Assembly (NCBI GenBank): GCA_027490915.1
Contig: JAIXXG010000107.1
Location: 1 to 64,000, forward strand
Direction: 5' to 3'
DNA length: 64,000 nt
From: Microbacteriaceae bacterium
Lineage (GTDB): Bacteria; Actinomycetota; Actinomycetes; Actinomycetales; Microbacteriaceae
The notes below the pieces were generated by a model. That model ran no database searches. It was not told the origin of the DNA and saw nothing but the letters and a program-made list of their open reading frames with translations. The position numbers and the translations under genes are program-made. This document shows, piece by piece, positions 36,926 through 46,454 of this stretch. How positions within the stretch are numbered: the stretch's first letter is position 1; every line of letters starts with the position of its first letter.

Positions 36926-37960
36926 ATGCCCTCCGAGCCGACCCCGGCAGCGCGGCGCCCCCGGCTCACCCCGGCGGTCGCCGACACGCGCCGCGCGGTG
37001 CGCGAGGCCCTCGCCGACCTGCCGGCGGGCTCACTCGCCCTCGTCGCCCTGAGCGGAGGCCCCGACTCGCTGGCGCTCGCCGCGGCCGCCGGGTTCGAAG
37101 CGCCCCGGCTCGGGCTGCGCGCCGGCGCGGTGATCGTCGACCACGGGCTGCAGAGCGACTCGGCCACGGTGGCCGCGCGCGCGGCGGAGGCGGCGCGGGC
37201 GCTCGGGCTCGACCCCGTGCGGGTCGAGCGCGTGCGGGTCGAGGGCCCGGGCGGCCCCGAGTCCGCGGCGCGCGCGGCCCGGTACGCCGCGCTCGAGGTC
37301 GCGGCCGTCGAGCACGGGGCCGCGGCCGTGCTGCTCGGGCACTCGCTCGACGACCAGGCCGAGACCGTGCTGCTCGGACTCGCGCGCGGCAGCGGCACGC
37401 TGAGCATCGCGGGCATGGCCGAGGTCGCGGGGCTCTACCGCCGACCGCTGCTCGAGCTGCGCCGCGCCGCACTCGCCCAGGCCTGCGCCGACCAGGGCCT
37501 CGAGCCGTGGAGCGACCCGCACAACAGCGACGAGCGCTTCGCGCGCGTGCGGGTGCGGCGGCGCATCCTGCCGATGCTCGAAGAGCACCTCGATGCGGGG
37601 ATCGTCGAGGCGCTCGCCCGCACCGCCGCGATCGCCCGCGAGGACGCCGAGGCGCTCGACGCCATGGTCGACGAGGTCGCGGAGGAGCTCGTCGAGCTCG
37701 CCGAGGGCGGCTGCTCGCTGCCGGTCGCGTGGCTCGCCGCGAACCCGGCGGCGCTGCGGCATCGGCTCATCCGGCTCGTCGCGCGCGCCGAGTTCGGGGT
37801 CGCGCTCACCCGCACGCAGACCCTCGAGGTGGCGCGGCTCGTGACCGACTGGCACGGCCAGGGGCCGGTGCACCTGCCCGGCGTTAGGGTGGAACGCACC
37901 GCCGGGCTGATCGTGTTCACGCAGGCCCCCGAGACCACCCCCGACACGGCTGAGGAGTGA
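36926..37960 (+). CDS. tilS: tRNA(Ile)-lysidine synthase
   Basis: The enzyme converts the wobble C of tRNA-Ile(CAU) to lysidine with ATP, making it read AUA. The 344-residue protein has the PP-loop motif SGGPDS near residue 43, LGHSLDDQAETVLLGLARGSG, and RPLLELRRAAL. It is the shorter actinobacterial form. TAACCT ends 6 bases before ATG 36926, so it is probably leaderless. hpt follows after 3 bases, the usual tilS-hpt-ftsH order. Confidence 0.95.
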   Translation: MPSEPTPAARRPRLTPAVADTRRAVREALADLPAGSLALVALSGGPDSLALAAAAGFEAPRLGLRAGAVIVDHGLQSDSATVAARAAEAARALGLDPVRVERVRVEGPGGPESAARAARYAALEVAAVEHGAAAVLLGHSLDDQAETVLLGLARGSGTLSIAGMAEVAGLYRRPLLELRRAALAQACADQGLEPWSDPHNSDERFARVRVRRRILPMLEEHLDAGIVEALARTAAIAREDAEALDAMVDEVAEELVELAEGGCSLPVAWLAANPAALRHRLIRLVARAEFGVALTRTQTLEVARLVTDWHGQGPVHLPGVRVERTAGLIVFTQAPETTPDTAEE

Positions 37961-37963
37961 CCC

Positions 37964-38518
37964 GTGGACGTCGAAGACATCCGTAGCGACCTGACCGAGG
38001 TGCTCGTCACCGAGCAGGAGATCCACGCGAAGCTGGCCGAGCTGGCCCGCCGCGTCGAGGCCGACTACGGCGACACCCCGCCCCTGCTGGTCGGCGTGCT
38101 CAAGGGTGCGGTCATGGTCATGGCCGACTTCGCCCGCGAGCTGTCGTTCTCGGCCGAGATGGACTGGATGGCCGTCTCGAGCTACGGCAAGAGCACCGAG
38201 TCGAGCGGCGTCGTGCGCATCCTCAAAGACCTCGACACCGAGATCGCCGGCCGCGACGTGCTGATCGTGGAAGACATCATCGACTCGGGGCTGACCCTCT
38301 CGTGGCTGCGCGACAACCTCGCGTCGCGCGGGGCGAAGAGCGTCAAGATTCTCGCGCTGCTGCGCAAGCCCGAGGCCGCCAAGGTCGAGGTCGACGTCGA
38401 GTACGTCGGCTTCGACATCCCGCCGGCCTTCGTCGTCGGCTACGGCCTCGACTACGCCGAGAAGTACCGCAACCTGCGGGCCGTCGGCGTGCTCGCGCCG
38501 CACGTCTACACGCACTAG
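37964..38518 (+). CDS. hpt: Hypoxanthine phosphoribosyltransferase
   Basis: It salvages hypoxanthine and guanine with PRPP. The 184-residue protein carries the PRPP-binding motif VLIVEDIIDSGLTL and the substrate loop VSSYGKSTESSG, and ends in ALLRKPEA and VGYGLDYAEKYRNL. GTG 37964 follows the tilS stop by 3 bases. A long inverted repeat separates it from ftsH, so most transcripts probably end there. Confidence 0.96.
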   Translation: MDVEDIRSDLTEVLVTEQEIHAKLAELARRVEADYGDTPPLLVGVLKGAVMVMADFARELSFSAEMDWMAVSSYGKSTESSGVVRILKDLDTEIAGRDVLIVEDIIDSGLTLSWLRDNLASRGAKSVKILALLRKPEAAKVEVDVEYVGFDIPPAFVVGYGLDYAEKYRNLRAVGVLAPHVYTH

Positions 38519-38531
38519 CGGCGCTGGCCGT

Positions 38532-38603
38532 GCACGAACGTCTGCAGAACGACGTCGTGCGCGGTGTTTGGGGCTAGGCGCGCGATTCTGCAGACGTTCG
38601 TGC
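38532..38603. terminator. Long 18-bp inverted repeat between hpt and ftsH
   Basis: Arms 38532-38549 (GCACGAACGTCTGCAGAA) and 38586-38603 are exact complements. An inner near-complementary pair (TCGTGCGC and GCGCGCGA) extends the stem towards the loop. The position after hpt fits a terminator. ftsH starts 107 bases further. Confidence 0.65.
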
Positions 38604-38709
38604 CCGCTCCGCCGCGGGCGAACAGCGCACGGGGTGCCAAGGGTCGCGCGATACCCTGGCAGGCACGTCTCACCAGAAGAAAGGTGCGGGGCGCCACGCC
38701 CGCCAGCCC

Positions 38710-40740
38710 ATGAATCTCAAGCGCATCACTCGAGGCCCCTTCCTCTACATCGTCGCCGGAGCCCTCGTGCTCTGGGTCGGCTTCGCCCTGCTCTCGGGCA
38801 TCGGCGGCTTCCGGCAGATCAGCACCCAGCAGGGCCTGGAGTTTCTGCAGGATGCCCAGCTGAAGAGCGTGAAGATCGTCGACGGCGAGCAGCGCGTCGA
38901 CCTCGTGCTCGCCGAGCCCGACGACGAGTACGGCACGAACGTGCAGTTCTACTACGTGGCACCCCGCGGTGCGGCGATCGTCGAGGCCGTCGACGCGGCG
39001 AATGTCGCGGACGAGTTCACCGACGAGGTGCCGCAGACGAACTTCTTCGTCAGCCTGCTCGGTCTGATCATCCCGTTCGTCATCATCGGCCTCATCTTCT
39101 ACTTCCTGCTCACCCGCCTGCAGGGCGGCGGCGGCCGGGTCATGCAGTTCGGCAAGTCGCGCGCGAAGCTCGTCAGCAAAGAGACGCCGCAGGTGACCTT
39201 CGCCGACGTCGCGGGCGCCGACGAGGCGATCGAGGAGCTCGAGGAGATCAAGGACTTCCTGAAAGACCCGACGCGGTTCCAGGCGGTCGGCGCGCGGATT
39301 CCGAAGGGCGTGCTGCTGTACGGCCCGCCCGGAACGGGCAAGACCCTGCTCGCTCGCTCGGTCGCGGGCGAGGCGGGGGTGCCGTTCTACTCGATCTCGG
39401 GCTCCGACTTCGTCGAGATGTTCGTGGGTGTCGGCGCGAGCCGCGTGCGCGACCTCTTCACCCAGGCGAAGGAGAACGCGCCGGCGATCATCTTCGTCGA
39501 CGAGATCGACGCCGTCGGTCGTCACCGCGGCGCCGGCATGGGCGGCGGCCACGACGAGCGCGAGCAGACGCTCAACCAGATGCTCGTCGAGATGGACGGC
39601 TTTGAGGCCAACACCAACGTCATCATGATCGCGGCCACGAACCGGCCCGACATCCTCGACCCGGCGCTGCTGCGCCCGGGCCGCTTCGACCGGCAGATCC
39701 AGGTCGACGCCCCCGACCTCAAGGGCCGCCAGAAGATTCTCGAGGTGCACGCCAAGGGCAAGCCGATGGCCGAGAACGTCGACCTCGAGGTGCTCGCGCG
39801 CAAGACGCCGGGCTACACCGGCGCCGACCTCGCCAACGTGCTCAACGAGGCCGCCCTGCTCACCGCCCGCGCGCACGAGCAGATCATCACCAACGAGGCG
39901 CTCGACGAGGCCGTCGACCGCGTGATGGCCGGCCCGCAGCGCCGCACGCGCGTGATGCGCGACCATGAGAAGCTCATCACCGCGTACCACGAGGGCGGCC
40001 ACGCGCTCGCGGCCGCGGCGATGCGCAACACCGATCCGGTGACGAAGGTCACGATCCTGCCGCGCGGACGCGCCCTCGGCTACACGATGGTGCTGCCGGT
40101 CGACGACAAGTACTCGGTCACCCGCAACGAGCTGCTCGACCAGCTGACCTACGCCATGGGCGGTCGCGTCGCGGAGGAGATCGTCTTCCACGACCCGACC
40201 ACGGGCGCGAGCAACGACATCGAGAAGGCCACCGCCATCGCGCGCCGCATGGTCACCGAGTACGGCATGAGCGCGAGCATCGGCGCGGTCAAGCTGGGGC
40301 AGTCGAGCGGCGAGGTCTTCCTCGGCCGCGACATGGGCCACCAGCGCGACTACAGCGACAGCGTCGCCGAGCGCGTCGACGCCGAGGTGCGCGCGCTCAT
40401 CGAGCAGGCGCACGACGAGGCGTGGCGGGTCATCAACGACAACCGCGACATCCTCGACCGCCTTGCGACCGAGCTGCTCGAGAAGGAGACGCTCGACCAC
40501 CTCCGGCTCGCCGAGATCTTCGCCGATGTGAAGAAGCTGCCCGAGCGCCCGCAGTGGCTCTCGAGCACCGAGCGGCCGCTGCCGAACATCCCGCCGGTGC
40601 CGATGCCGACGAAGGCGCCTGTCGAGGCGGCCGCCCTCGCGAGCACCGCCGCCGACGCGCCCGCTCGCCCGAAGCGCGCCCCGCGCGCGAAGAAGGCCGA
40701 CGGCACCGCCGAGAGCACCGCCGACGGCGCGCGCGACTGA
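38710..40740 (+). CDS. ftsH: ATP-dependent zinc metalloprotease FtsH
   Basis: This membrane-bound AAA+ protease degrades misfolded membrane and regulatory proteins. The 676-residue protein has two transmembrane helices (about 10-30 and 115-135), Walker A GPPGTGKT at 205-212, [10 protein letters not shown], the SRH region, and the zinc site HEGGH at 427-431 (HEAGH in most homologues). The C-terminal tail is Ala/Lys-rich. No strong RBS stands immediately before the ATG. It leads the folate gene block; folE begins 8 bases after its stop. Confidence 0.97.
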   Translation: MNLKRITRGPFLYIVAGALVLWVGFALLSGIGGFRQISTQQGLEFLQDAQLKSVKIVDGEQRVDLVLAEPDDEYGTNVQFYYVAPRGAAIVEAVDAANVADEFTDEVPQTNFFVSLLGLIIPFVIIGLIFYFLLTRLQGGGGRVMQFGKSRAKLVSKETPQVTFADVAGADEAIEELEEIKDFLKDPTRFQAVGARIPKGVLLYGPPGTGKTLLARSVAGEAGVPFYSISGSDFVEMFVGVGASRVRDLFTQAKENAPAIIFVDEIDAVGRHRGAGMGGGHDEREQTLNQMLVEMDGFEANTNVIMIAATNRPDILDPALLRPGRFDRQIQVDAPDLKGRQKILEVHAKGKPMAENVDLEVLARKTPGYTGADLANVLNEAALLTARAHEQIITNEALDEAVDRVMAGPQRRTRVMRDHEKLITAYHEGGHALAAAAMRNTDPVTKVTILPRGRALGYTMVLPVDDKYSVTRNELLDQLTYAMGGRVAEEIVFHDPTTGASNDIEKATAIARRMVTEYGMSASIGAVKLGQSSGEVFLGRDMGHQRDYSDSVAERVDAEVRALIEQAHDEAWRVINDNRDILDRLATELLEKETLDHLRLAEIFADVKKLPERPQWLSSTERPLPNIPPVPMPTKAPVEAAALASTAADAPARPKRAPRAKKADGTAESTADGARD

Positions 40741-40748
40741 GCCTGCTC

Positions 40749-41330
40749 ATGACCGTCGACACCGGCCGCATCGAGGCGGCCGTCGCTGAGATCCTGGTCG
40801 CCATTGGGGAGGACCCCGAGCGGCCGGGCCTGGCGACGACGCCGCAGCGGGTCGCCGAGGCCTACGCCGAGTTCTTCGCGGGCGTCGGCGTCGACCCGGT
40901 GCCGCTGCTGCAGGACGAGCTCGCGACGCAGGACGCCCCCGAGCGCACCGGCGAGGCCGTGCTGCTGCGCGACATCGCGCTGCGCTCGATCTGCGAGCAC
41001 CACCTGCTGCCGTTCACGGGCGTCGCGCACGTCGCCTACCTGCCGGGCGAGCGGCTCGTCGGCCTCGGCAGCATCACGCGGTGCGTCGAGACCCTCGCCT
41101 CGCGCCCGCAGCTGCAGGAGCGCCTCGGCGAGCAGATCGTCGACGCCCTCGACGCGGCGCTCGCTCCGCTCGGCGTGCTCGTCGTCATCGACGCCCGGCA
41201 CGGCTGCGTCGGCGCGCGCGGGCCCCGTCAGGCCGACAGCACCACCGTCACGGTCGCCGCGAGCGGGATGCTCGCCGACCCCGCGCGGCGCACCGAGGTG
41301 ATGGCGCTCATCGGCAGAGGCGCCGCGTGA
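40749..41330 (+). CDS. folE: GTP cyclohydrolase I
   Basis: It converts GTP to dihydroneopterin triphosphate, the first step of folate synthesis. The 193-residue protein has the zinc ligands in CEHHLLPF and RHGCVGARG, and GLGSITRCVETLASRPQLQERL. GTG of the next gene overlaps its stop by 4 bases. It starts the chain of overlapping genes that runs to panC. Confidence 0.96.
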   Translation: MTVDTGRIEAAVAEILVAIGEDPERPGLATTPQRVAEAYAEFFAGVGVDPVPLLQDELATQDAPERTGEAVLLRDIALRSICEHHLLPFTGVAHVAYLPGERLVGLGSITRCVETLASRPQLQERLGEQIVDALDAALAPLGVLVVIDARHGCVGARGPRQADSTTVTVAASGMLADPARRTEVMALIGRGAA

Positions 41331-42607
41331 GCGGCGAGACTGTCGCGCCGCAGCCGCGCGCCGCAGCGGCGGCGGCGCGCCCAGAGGTATGGGGCGTGCT
41401 CAACGTCACGCCCGACTCGTTCAGCGACGGCGGGCGCTACCTCGCCCTCGACGCGGCCCTCGCGCAGGGGCGGGCGCTGGTCGCCGACGGCGCGTCCGTC
41501 ATCGACGTCGGCGGCGAGTCGACCCGGCCGGGCGCCGAGCCCGTGGCGCCGGAGGTCGAGCGCGAGCGCGTGCTGCCCGTGGTGGCGGCGCTCGCCGCGG
41601 AGGGCATCCGGGTCTCGATCGACACCATGAACGCCGAGACCGCGGCCGCCGCCGTCGAAGCCGGGGCCGCGATCGTGAACGACGTGAGCGGCGGCCTCGC
41701 CGACCCCGCCATGCTCGCGACCGTCGCGGGCCTGCCGTGCGACTACGTGGTCATGCACTGGCGCGGCCCGAGCGCGGTGTGGGACCAGGTGAGCGACTAC
41801 GCCTGGGCGCCGCGCGACGTCGCCGACGAGCTGCGCGCGCGCCTCGCCGCGGCGCAGGAGGCGGGCATCGCGGCCGACCGGCTCTGGGTCGACCCGGGCC
41901 TCGGCTTCGCCAAGCGCGCCGAGCACAACTGGCAGCTGCTCGCGCGCCTCGACGAGCTGCGTGCCCTCGGCGCCCGTGTGCTGGTCGGCGCCTCGCGCAA
42001 GCGGTTTCTCGGAGCGCTGCTGCCCGAGGGCACCCCCGTCGACGAGCGCGATCTGCTGACCGCGGTGCTCTCGGCCCTCGTCGCCGATCGGGTGGATGCC
42101 CTGCGCGTGCACGACGTCGCCGCGAGCGCCCGCGCCCTCGCCGTGCAGCGGTCGCTCGCGGCTGCGGGCCCGGCTGCCGCGCCGGTGCAGGTCGCCCTCG
42201 AGGGTGCGTACACGGCGGCGGCCCCCGCGTCCTCCGCGCCGCACGCCGGCGACCGCATCACCCTCACGGGCCTGCGCGCGTTCGCCCACCACGGCGTCTT
42301 CGACCACGAGCGCCGCGACGGGCAGCAGTTCATCATCGACGTCGTCGCCCACCTCGACCTGCGTGCCGCCGCCGCCGGCGACGAGCTCACGGCGACCGTG
42401 CACTACGGCGAGCTCGCCGAGCAGGTGGTCGCCGCCGTCGAGACCGACCCGGTCGACCTCATCGAGACGGTCGCCGAGCGGGTCGCCGCCGTCGTGCTGC
42501 AGCACGGCGCGGTGTGGCAGACCACCGTGACCGTGCACAAGCCGCAGGCGCCGATCACGGTGCCGTTCGCCGACGTGAGCGTCACGATCGTGCGGGGCCG
42601 GCCATGA
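41327..42607 (+). CDS. folP: Fused dihydropteroate synthase - dihydroneopterin aldolase (FolP-FolB)
   Basis: A single 426-residue frame joins two folate enzymes. Residues about 20-280 are dihydropteroate synthase: WGVLNVTPDSFSDGG, DVGGESTRPGA, WVDPGLGFAK and GASRKRFLGAL. After an Ala-rich linker, residues about 305-426 are dihydroneopterin aldolase: LTGLRAFAHHGVFDHERRDGQQFIIDV with later TVHKPQAPI. These steps are usually separate neighbouring genes in actinobacteria, so the fusion is notable. It overlaps folE and folK by 4 bases each. Confidence 0.95.
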   Translation: MSGETVAPQPRAAAAAARPEVWGVLNVTPDSFSDGGRYLALDAALAQGRALVADGASVIDVGGESTRPGAEPVAPEVERERVLPVVAALAAEGIRVSIDTMNAETAAAAVEAGAAIVNDVSGGLADPAMLATVAGLPCDYVVMHWRGPSAVWDQVSDYAWAPRDVADELRARLAAAQEAGIAADRLWVDPGLGFAKRAEHNWQLLARLDELRALGARVLVGASRKRFLGALLPEGTPVDERDLLTAVLSALVADRVDALRVHDVAASARALAVQRSLAAAGPAAAPVQVALEGAYTAAAPASSAPHAGDRITLTGLRAFAHHGVFDHERRDGQQFIIDVVAHLDLRAAAAGDELTATVHYGELAEQVVAAVETDPVDLIETVAERVAAVVLQHGAVWQTTVTVHKPQAPITVPFADVSVTIVRGRP

Positions 42608-43128
42608 CGAGCGCCCACCTCGCCACGGCCGTCATCGCCCTCGGCAGCAACCTCGGCGATCGCGAGGCCACGCTCGCGCGCGCGGTGGCCGCGCTCGACG
42701 CGCTGCCCGAGTCGAGCATCCTGGCGGTGTCGTCGTGGCACGGAACGGTCGCCCTCACCCTCGACGGCCTCGACCCCGCGAAGCCCGCCTACCTGAACGG
42801 CGTCGCCCTGCTGGCCACCCGGCTCGACGCGTACACGCTGCTCGACGAGCTGCTGCGCATCGAGGTCGAGAACGGCCGCGACCGCAGCGACCCGAGCGCC
42901 GAGCGCTGGGGCGACCGCACGCTCGACCTCGACCTCATCGCGCTCGACCAGCTCGAGATCGACTCCGACGTGCTGCAGCTGCCGCATCCCCGCGCGCACG
43001 AGCGCGACTTCGTGCTCGCCCCGTGGCTCGAGGTGCAGCCAGATGCCGAGCTCACGGGCCACGGCCCCATCGCCGCGCTGCTCGCGCGCCTGCGCTCGGC
43101 GGCCGACGATCCGGGCGGTGTCGCGTGA
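42604..43128 (+). CDS. folK: 2-amino-4-hydroxy-6-hydroxymethyldihydropteridine diphosphokinase
   Basis: It pyrophosphorylates hydroxymethyldihydropterin for FolP. The 174-residue protein shows ALGSNLGDREATLARAV, and RWGDRTLDLDLIALD with the paired metal-binding aspartates, then PHPRAHERDFVLAPWLEV. The ATG overlaps the folPB stop (ATGA) and the stop overlaps the DUF3180 gene start (GTGA). Confidence 0.96.
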   Translation: MTSAHLATAVIALGSNLGDREATLARAVAALDALPESSILAVSSWHGTVALTLDGLDPAKPAYLNGVALLATRLDAYTLLDELLRIEVENGRDRSDPSAERWGDRTLDLDLIALDQLEIDSDVLQLPHPRAHERDFVLAPWLEVQPDAELTGHGPIAALLARLRSAADDPGGVA

Positions 43129-43577
43129 CCCGCACCCGCCCGCTGACGCTCGTCATCGCCGCGCTCGTCGGCGTCGCGAGCTCCTTCGTGCTCGACACCG
43201 TGCTCGCGATGCGCGGGTTCGCCATCGTCGTGCCGCCGCTGTCGCTCGCCGCCGCCCTCGTGCTGATCGGCGCGGCGCTCATCGGCCTCGCCTGGCCGGT
43301 GCGCCGCGCGGCGAAGGGCGAGCGCCACATCGACCCCTTCTACGCCCTGCGCGTCGTCGTGCTCGCCAAGGCCAGCGCCGTCGCGGCGGCGCTGCTCGCC
43401 GGAGCCTCGGCGGGCATCCTGCTGTACCTGCTCACCCGCACGGTCGTGCCGTTAGGCTCGAGCCTGGCTGCGGGGGGCACCGTCGCGGCCGCCGTGCTGC
43501 TGCTGGTGGCCGCGCTCGTGGCCGAGCACTGGTGCGCCCTGCCCCCCGACGATCCGACCGAGGAGGCCGCCACATGA
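43125..43577 (+). CDS. DUF3180 family membrane protein
   Basis: The 150-residue protein has four transmembrane helices and a basic loop with AAKGERHIDPFYALRVVVLAKASA, typical of DUF3180. This actinobacterial family of unknown function usually sits directly after folK. It overlaps both neighbours by 4 bases. Confidence 0.88.
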   Translation: MTRTRPLTLVIAALVGVASSFVLDTVLAMRGFAIVVPPLSLAAALVLIGAALIGLAWPVRRAAKGERHIDPFYALRVVVLAKASAVAAALLAGASAGILLYLLTRTVVPLGSSLAAGGTVAAAVLLLVAALVAEHWCALPPDDPTEEAAT

Positions 43578-44152
43578 CCACCACGCCCGACCCGACGCCC
43601 GCCGCCGAGCCCGACGCGAGCGGCACCGACGCGAGCACCACCGACGCGAGCAGCATCGACGCGAGCACCGAGCCCCCCAGCCTCGTGCGGCCCGAGACCG
43701 AGTGGCAGCGCGTGTCGCCGCGGTACATCCCGGTCGACATGATCGGCACCCTCATCTTCGGCGCCATCGCCACCGCGGCCGGATTCCTGCCCTACTGGTT
43801 CGGCTGGCAGGAGGGGTGGTTCATCGGCGCGGGCATCGCCGTCATCTTCCTCATCACGCTCGCGCTCACGCCGCGACGGGTTCGCGCCATCGGGTACCTG
43901 CTGCGGGAGGACGACCTGCTGTTCCGCCGCGGCATCATGTTCCAGCGCTTCGTCGCGGTGCCCTACGGGCGCATGCAGCTCGTCGACATCAGCCGCGGAC
44001 CGATCGCGCGGGCCTTCGGCCTCGCCGAGCTCAAGTTCGTGACCGCCGCGGCCCTGAGCGGCGTGCTCATCCCCGGCCTGCCGCTCGCCGAGGCCGAGCA
44101 GCTGCGCGACCACCTCGTCGCGGTCGCCGAGACACGCCGGGCGGGGCTGTGA
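43574..44152 (+). CDS. Bacterial PH domain membrane protein (YdbS-like)
   Basis: The 192-residue protein has an N-terminal disordered part rich in Asp, Ala and Ser with repeated DAS units. Two transmembrane helices follow (about 57-98), then a bPH2 domain (LFRRGIMFQRFVAVPYGRMQLVDISRGPIARAFGLAELKFVTAA). It pairs with the larger PH-domain protein that overlaps its stop, as YdbS-YdbT pairs do in Firmicutes. Confidence 0.86.
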   Translation: MTTTPDPTPAAEPDASGTDASTTDASSIDASTEPPSLVRPETEWQRVSPRYIPVDMIGTLIFGAIATAAGFLPYWFGWQEGWFIGAGIAVIFLITLALTPRRVRAIGYLLREDDLLFRRGIMFQRFVAVPYGRMQLVDISRGPIARAFGLAELKFVTAAALSGVLIPGLPLAEAEQLRDHLVAVAETRRAGL

Positions 44153-45747
44153 CCGAGCAGCCCGCCGCACCCGAGCAGCCCGCCGCACCCGCCGGGCCCG
44201 CGCGCACCGACTTCGCCGACGGCGAGTGGCACCGCCTGCACCCGGCCACGCCGCTCTTCCGCGGCGGCATCGCCTTCGTCGCGATCATCGGCGTGCTCAT
44301 CGTCAACCTGCGCGACCGCCTGCTGGCGATCTTCGTCGGGGCCGACGATGACGACTTCGTCAGCGGGGGTGACCTCGAGTCGGACGCGATCGACTACATC
44401 GTGCGCGAAGAGCTCATCATCGTCGCGCTGCTCGTCGGCATCGGGGTGCTCGCGCTGATCGTCGCGGGCTTCTGGCTGTCGTGGCGCGTGCACATGTTCC
44501 GCATCACCGATGAGGTCGTCGAGGTGCGGTCGGGCATCCTGTTCCGCACCAACCGCAAGGCGCGTCTCGACCGCATCCAGGGCATCAACATCGCCCGGCC
44601 GTTCGTGCCGCGCCTGTTCGGGGCCGCCAAGCTCGAGATCAGCGTGGCCGGCAACGATGCGAACGTGCCGCTCGCCTACCTGCGCGGGGCGGACGCCGAT
44701 GCCCTGCGCCGCGACATCCTGCTGCTCGCATCCGGGGCCCAGCGCGCCGGTCGCCCCGCCGACCCTGCCGCGCCCGCAGCCGCCGACGCCGCGGGCTCCG
44801 GCATCGGGGGGATGCTCGAGCAGCGTGCCGCCGAGCTGCTCGCCCCCGAGCTCGACGTCGAGGTCGCCCAGCCGCAGTCGGTCGTGCACATGAACCCCGG
44901 CCGGCTCATCGGCTCGACGCTGCTCAGCGAGACGACGATCATCCTCGTCGCGATGCTCGTGGCCCTGACCGTGTTCATCGCCATCACGGGCGAGCTCGGG
45001 CTGCTGCTCGCGATGTTCCCCGGGCTCATCGGCCTCGGTGGCTTCCTCGTCACGCGCATCACGCGCTCGCTGCGTTACTCGATCGCGGCGACGCCCGACG
45101 GCGTGCGCGTCGGCTTCGGGCTGCTCTCGACGACGAACGAGACGCTGCCACCCGGGCGCATCCACTCGGTCAAGATCAGCCAGCCGCTGCTGTGGCGGCC
45201 CGCGGGCTGGTGGCAGATCGCCGTCAACCGCGCGTCGCGCTCGTCGCAGAACGGCGCCGCGGGGCAGCAGCAGACGACGATCCTGCCGGTGGGCAACCTC
45301 GACGATGTGCGGGCCGTGCTGCGCCTGCTGCTGCCTGAGGTGGCGACCGACGAGGCGATGCCCGTGCTCGAGCAGGGCATCCTGGGCCGCGATGCCGACG
45401 GCGGCTACACCGTCTCGCCGCCGCGCGCCCGCGTGCTGCGCTGGTTCTCGCGTCGCCGCAACGGGTATCTCGTGGGCCCGACCGCGGTGCTGCTGCGGGC
45501 CGGCGCCATCTGGCGCTCGCTGACGATCGTGCCGCTCACGCGCACGCAGTCGGTCGCCGTGCGGCAGGGGCCGCTGCTGCGCGCGCTGCGGCTCGGCGAG
45601 GTGCACGTGCACACGGTCGCCGGCCCGATCGTGCCCTCGATCGGAGCCCTCGACCGCCGCGACGCGATGCGCTTGTTCGACGATGTCGCCCGCGCGTCGG
45701 TCAGCGCTGCGCAGGCCGACACGAGCCATCGCTGGCGGCAGGCGTGA
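44149..45747 (+). CDS. Large bacterial PH domain membrane protein (YdbT-like)
   Basis: The 532-residue protein has two pairs of transmembrane helices and bPH2 repeats, e.g. VRSGILFRTNRKARLDRIQGINIARPFVPRLFGAAKLEISVAG, a second one around LSTTNETLPPGRIHSVKISQPLLWR, and a third near the C-terminus. YdbT homologues with YdbS influence resistance to some antimicrobial compounds; the function here is unknown. It is coupled at both ends by 4-base overlaps. Confidence 0.86.
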   Translation: MTEQPAAPEQPAAPAGPARTDFADGEWHRLHPATPLFRGGIAFVAIIGVLIVNLRDRLLAIFVGADDDDFVSGGDLESDAIDYIVREELIIVALLVGIGVLALIVAGFWLSWRVHMFRITDEVVEVRSGILFRTNRKARLDRIQGINIARPFVPRLFGAAKLEISVAGNDANVPLAYLRGADADALRRDILLLASGAQRAGRPADPAAPAAADAAGSGIGGMLEQRAAELLAPELDVEVAQPQSVVHMNPGRLIGSTLLSETTIILVAMLVALTVFIAITGELGLLLAMFPGLIGLGGFLVTRITRSLRYSIAATPDGVRVGFGLLSTTNETLPPGRIHSVKISQPLLWRPAGWWQIAVNRASRSSQNGAAGQQQTTILPVGNLDDVRAVLRLLLPEVATDEAMPVLEQGILGRDADGGYTVSPPRARVLRWFSRRRNGYLVGPTAVLLRAGAIWRSLTIVPLTRTQSVAVRQGPLLRALRLGEVHVHTVAGPIVPSIGALDRRDAMRLFDDVARASVSAAQADTSHRWRQA

Positions 45748-46454
45748 GCGGCCGCGACGGGCGGCTCGGGGTCGGCGTCATCGGCGCGGGCCGCGTCGGG
45801 CCGGTGCTGGCAGCCGCCCTCGCCGGCGCCGGTCACGCGCTCGTCGGCATCTCGGCGGCCACCGACGACGAGCGCGACCGGGTCGCCGCCCTCCTGCCGG
45901 GGGCGCCGGTGCTCGACGTTCCCGCCATCGTCGAGCGCAGCGAGCTCGTCATCATCGCCGTGCCCGACGACCAGCTGCCCGATCTCGTCGCCGGGCTCGC
46001 GCGGCTCGGGGCCTGGCAGCCCGGCCAGCTCGTGCTGCACACGGCTGCGCGCTACGGCACCGCCGTGCTCGACCCCGCGCGGGCGGCGGGGGCGATTCCG
46101 TTGGCCGTGCATCCCGCCCTCGCCTTCACCGGCACGAGCGTCGACCTGGCCCGCCTGCGCGACGCGTGGTGTGCGGTCACCGCGCCGGCTCCGGTACTGC
46201 CGATCGCGCAGGCGCTCGTGGTCGAGATGGGGGCCGAGCCGGTCGTCATCGACGAGGGCGACCGCGCGGCGTACGCCGATGCGGTCGGTGCCGTCGCCGA
46301 GTTCTCGAGCGCGCTCATCGGCCAGTCGGTCGCCGCCCTGCGCGCGATCGGCGTCGACGAGCCGGGCCGGCTGCTCGGCGGCGTCGTGCGCTCGGCCGTC
46401 GAGAACGCGCTGCAGTCGGGTGCTGTCGAGAGCGTCGATAAGCTCGACCGGTGA
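45744..46454 (+). CDS. Rossmann-fold/DUF2520 protein
   Basis: The 236-residue protein begins with an NAD(P)-binding site (LGVGVIGAGRVGPVLAAALAGAGH). A C-terminal helical DUF2520-like domain follows (ADAVGAVAEFSSALIGQSVAALRAIGVDEPGRLLGGVVRSAVENAL). Such genes often precede panC in actinobacteria, which suggests a ketopantoate reductase-like role in pantothenate synthesis. This is inference; classical PanE motifs are not all present. Confidence 0.8.
   Translation: MSGRDGRLGVGVIGAGRVGPVLAAALAGAGHALVGISAATDDERDRVAALLPGAPVLDVPAIVERSELVIIAVPDDQLPDLVAGLARLGAWQPGQLVLHTAARYGTAVLDPARAAGAIPLAVHPALAFTGTSVDLARLRDAWCAVTAPAPVLPIAQALVVEMGAEPVVIDEGDRAAYADAVGAVAEFSSALIGQSVAALRAIGVDEPGRLLGGVVRSAVENALQSGAVESVDKLDR

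Noticed and set aside
38560-38580. Small ORF within the hpt-ftsH gap
   Set aside because: The gap is occupied by an 18-bp perfect inverted repeat, and frames there lack a plausible start and codon bias.
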